Shown here: one piece after another, positions 13,818 to 14,589 of the stretch
How the letters are laid out: the number at the start of each line of letters is the position of its first letter
Numbering within the stretch: position 1 is the first letter of the stretch
Assembly: GCA_003229935.1 (NCBI GenBank)
Contig: QIGD01000034.1
Location: forward strand, 1 to 14,589
From: Methanobacteriota archaeon
Lineage (GTDB): Archaea > Hydrothermarchaeota > Hydrothermarchaeia > Hydrothermarchaeales > BMS3B
DNA: 14,589 bases
Direction of reading: 5' to 3'
The notes under the pieces: generated by a model
Databases searched by the model: none
What the model was told of the DNA's origin: nothing
Seen by the model: only the letters and a program-made list of their open reading frames with translations
Made by a program: the position numbers and the translations under genes

Positions 13818-14456
13818 CTATTTTTTGACATGAATTTTCGGGCACTTTCCGGCGAGGGGACACTGGGTACAGAGAGGTTTTACAGGCTTACATACACTCT
13901 GGCCAAAGGCAACAAAGGCTCTATTCAACTTCACCTTTAGATTATCAGCAACAATACTGTTAAGCTTTCTCTCAGTATCTATGGGTTTTGACGTTTTAAC
14001 AAGACCAAGCCTGTTTGAGATTCTATGTACATGTGTATCCACACCTATGGCTGGTTTATTGAAGGCATGAGCAAGAACTACATTGGCACTCTTTCTCCCT
14101 ATACCCGGAAGCTTAATGAGCTCTTCGAAGGTTTCAGGCACATCTGAATTATACATTTCAGCAAGAACTTTTCCAAGTTCTCTAAGCTTTCCTGCTTTCA
14201 CCCTGTAAAAACCTACAGGATAAATCAGCTTCTCTATCTTATCTTTACTTAAATTCATAAGCTGTGAAGGTGAATCCACAACCCTGAAAAGTCTATCTGT
14301 AGCTTCTGATGTTGTCTCATCTTTTGTTCTGGCGCTGAGAAGAACAAACACAAGTGTCATGAAGGGGGTTGTCAGGTGTTGCTTTAAAGTTAGGACAGGG
14401 GCTTTTCTTTTTTCGCCCTCTCTTTCCATTATTTCAATAACTCTCTCTAACTCCAT
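13818..14456 (-). CDS. nth: Endonuclease III (DNA glycosylase/AP lyase)
   Basis: Nth removes oxidised pyrimidines from DNA and cleaves the abasic site. The helix-hairpin-helix LPGIGRKSANVVL is at 116-128, with catalytic K122 and D140 in GVDTHVHRISNRLGLV. The 4Fe-4S loop is complete: C189, C196, C199 and C205 (C-x6-C-x2-C-x5-C). LLSARTKDE near 40 replaces the bacterial LLSAQTTD, a variation common in archaeal members. Length, 212 residues, is normal. The ATG at 14456 follows GGTG. The gene precedes the L44e operon on the same strand, with an 80-nt gap that holds a separate promoter candidate, so co-transcription is uncertain. Confidence 0.95.
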   Translation of the reverse strand: MELERVIEIMEREGEKRKAPVLTLKQHLTTPFMTLVFVLLSARTKDETTSEATDRLFRVVDSPSQLMNLSKDKIEKLIYPVGFYRVKAGKLRELGKVLAEMYNSDVPETFEELIKLPGIGRKSANVVLAHAFNKPAIGVDTHVHRISNRLGLVKTSKPIDTERKLNSIVADNLKVKLNRAFVAFGQSVCKPVKPLCTQCPLAGKCPKIHVKK

Positions 14457-14589
14457 CTTAACACCAACCAGAGCATTATAGCTAAAGTAATTATCTCAAG
14501 TGAAATTTTAAATATTATAATTTTAAATGCAATCTTTCTGGAAAAGAGAGAAGCAACCAGAGGGGCAGTACGTTGAAGATAAATTCTCG
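14447..14589 (-). CDS. Possible C-terminus of an upstream membrane protein (partial)
   Basis: A minus-strand frame enters from the window edge and stays open for 46 codons to a TAG at 14447-14449, overlapping the nth start by 10 nt. It ends in a basic stretch and a hydrophobic helix (LEIITLAIMLWLVLRW), as in the last membrane segment of a protein. The region is also very AT-rich (TTTAAAATTATAATATTTAAAA on the minus strand) and could simply be the nth promoter. Too short to decide. Confidence 0.3.
   Translation of the reverse strand, partial: RIYLQRTAPLVASLFSRKIAFKIIIFKISLEIITLAIMLWLVLRWS

Overview
The window is an AT-rich archaeal chromosome segment. The evidence is ribosomal proteins L44e and S27e beside translation factor aIF2-alpha and a PAC2-family protein, a single-domain JAMM protease, TATA-type promoter sequences, and frequent GGTGA-type Shine-Dalgarno sites. 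A class II HMG-CoA reductase next to UbiD- and UbiX-type proteins suggests a euryarchaeote. That pairing fits lineages that use the archaeal (anhydromevalonate phosphate) mevalonate route, such as relatives of Archaeoglobi, but I cannot fix the genus from sequence alone.

Left part (1-5455). An isoprenoid-precursor cluster is read on the minus strand: ubiX (flavin prenyltransferase), a UbiD-type decarboxylase that is probably anhydromevalonate phosphate decarboxylase, HMG-CoA reductase, and a phytoene-desaturase-like FAD oxidoreductase. The last three are tightly coupled (ATGA overlap, then a 1-nt gap). ubiX is separated from the rest by a decayed IS200/IS605 (IS1341-type) element. That element has an N-terminal TnpB fragment on the plus strand and a frameshifted C-terminal TnpB fragment on the minus strand, the latter inside a segment bounded by perfect 23-bp inverted repeats. 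Positions 1-323 hold no gene, only a hairpin resembling an IS605-type end and a pair of IS256-like inverted repeats.

Middle (5456-8671). A JAMM metalloprotease gene diverges from ubiX over a shared AT-rich promoter. It converges on a small, possibly 5'-truncated hypothetical gene that abuts another IS-end-like hairpin. Next comes rqcH (NFACT ribosome quality-control factor), which diverges from a small three-helix membrane protein with only about 20 nt between the starts.

Right part (8668-14589). Everything is on the minus strand. nth (endonuclease III) is followed by L44e, S27e, aIF2-alpha, PAC2, argC, a CBS-pair protein and a TrkA-N/DHH/DHHA1 fusion protein, with short or overlapping junctions consistent with one or two long operons. 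The first part matches the widely conserved archaeal translation operon, except that nop10, normally between aIF2-alpha and PAC2, is missing. The CBS/DHH pair may be a nucleotide-responsive phosphoesterase module. Its DHH protein carries substitutions in two metal-binding motifs. No tRNA, rRNA or CRISPR array was seen.
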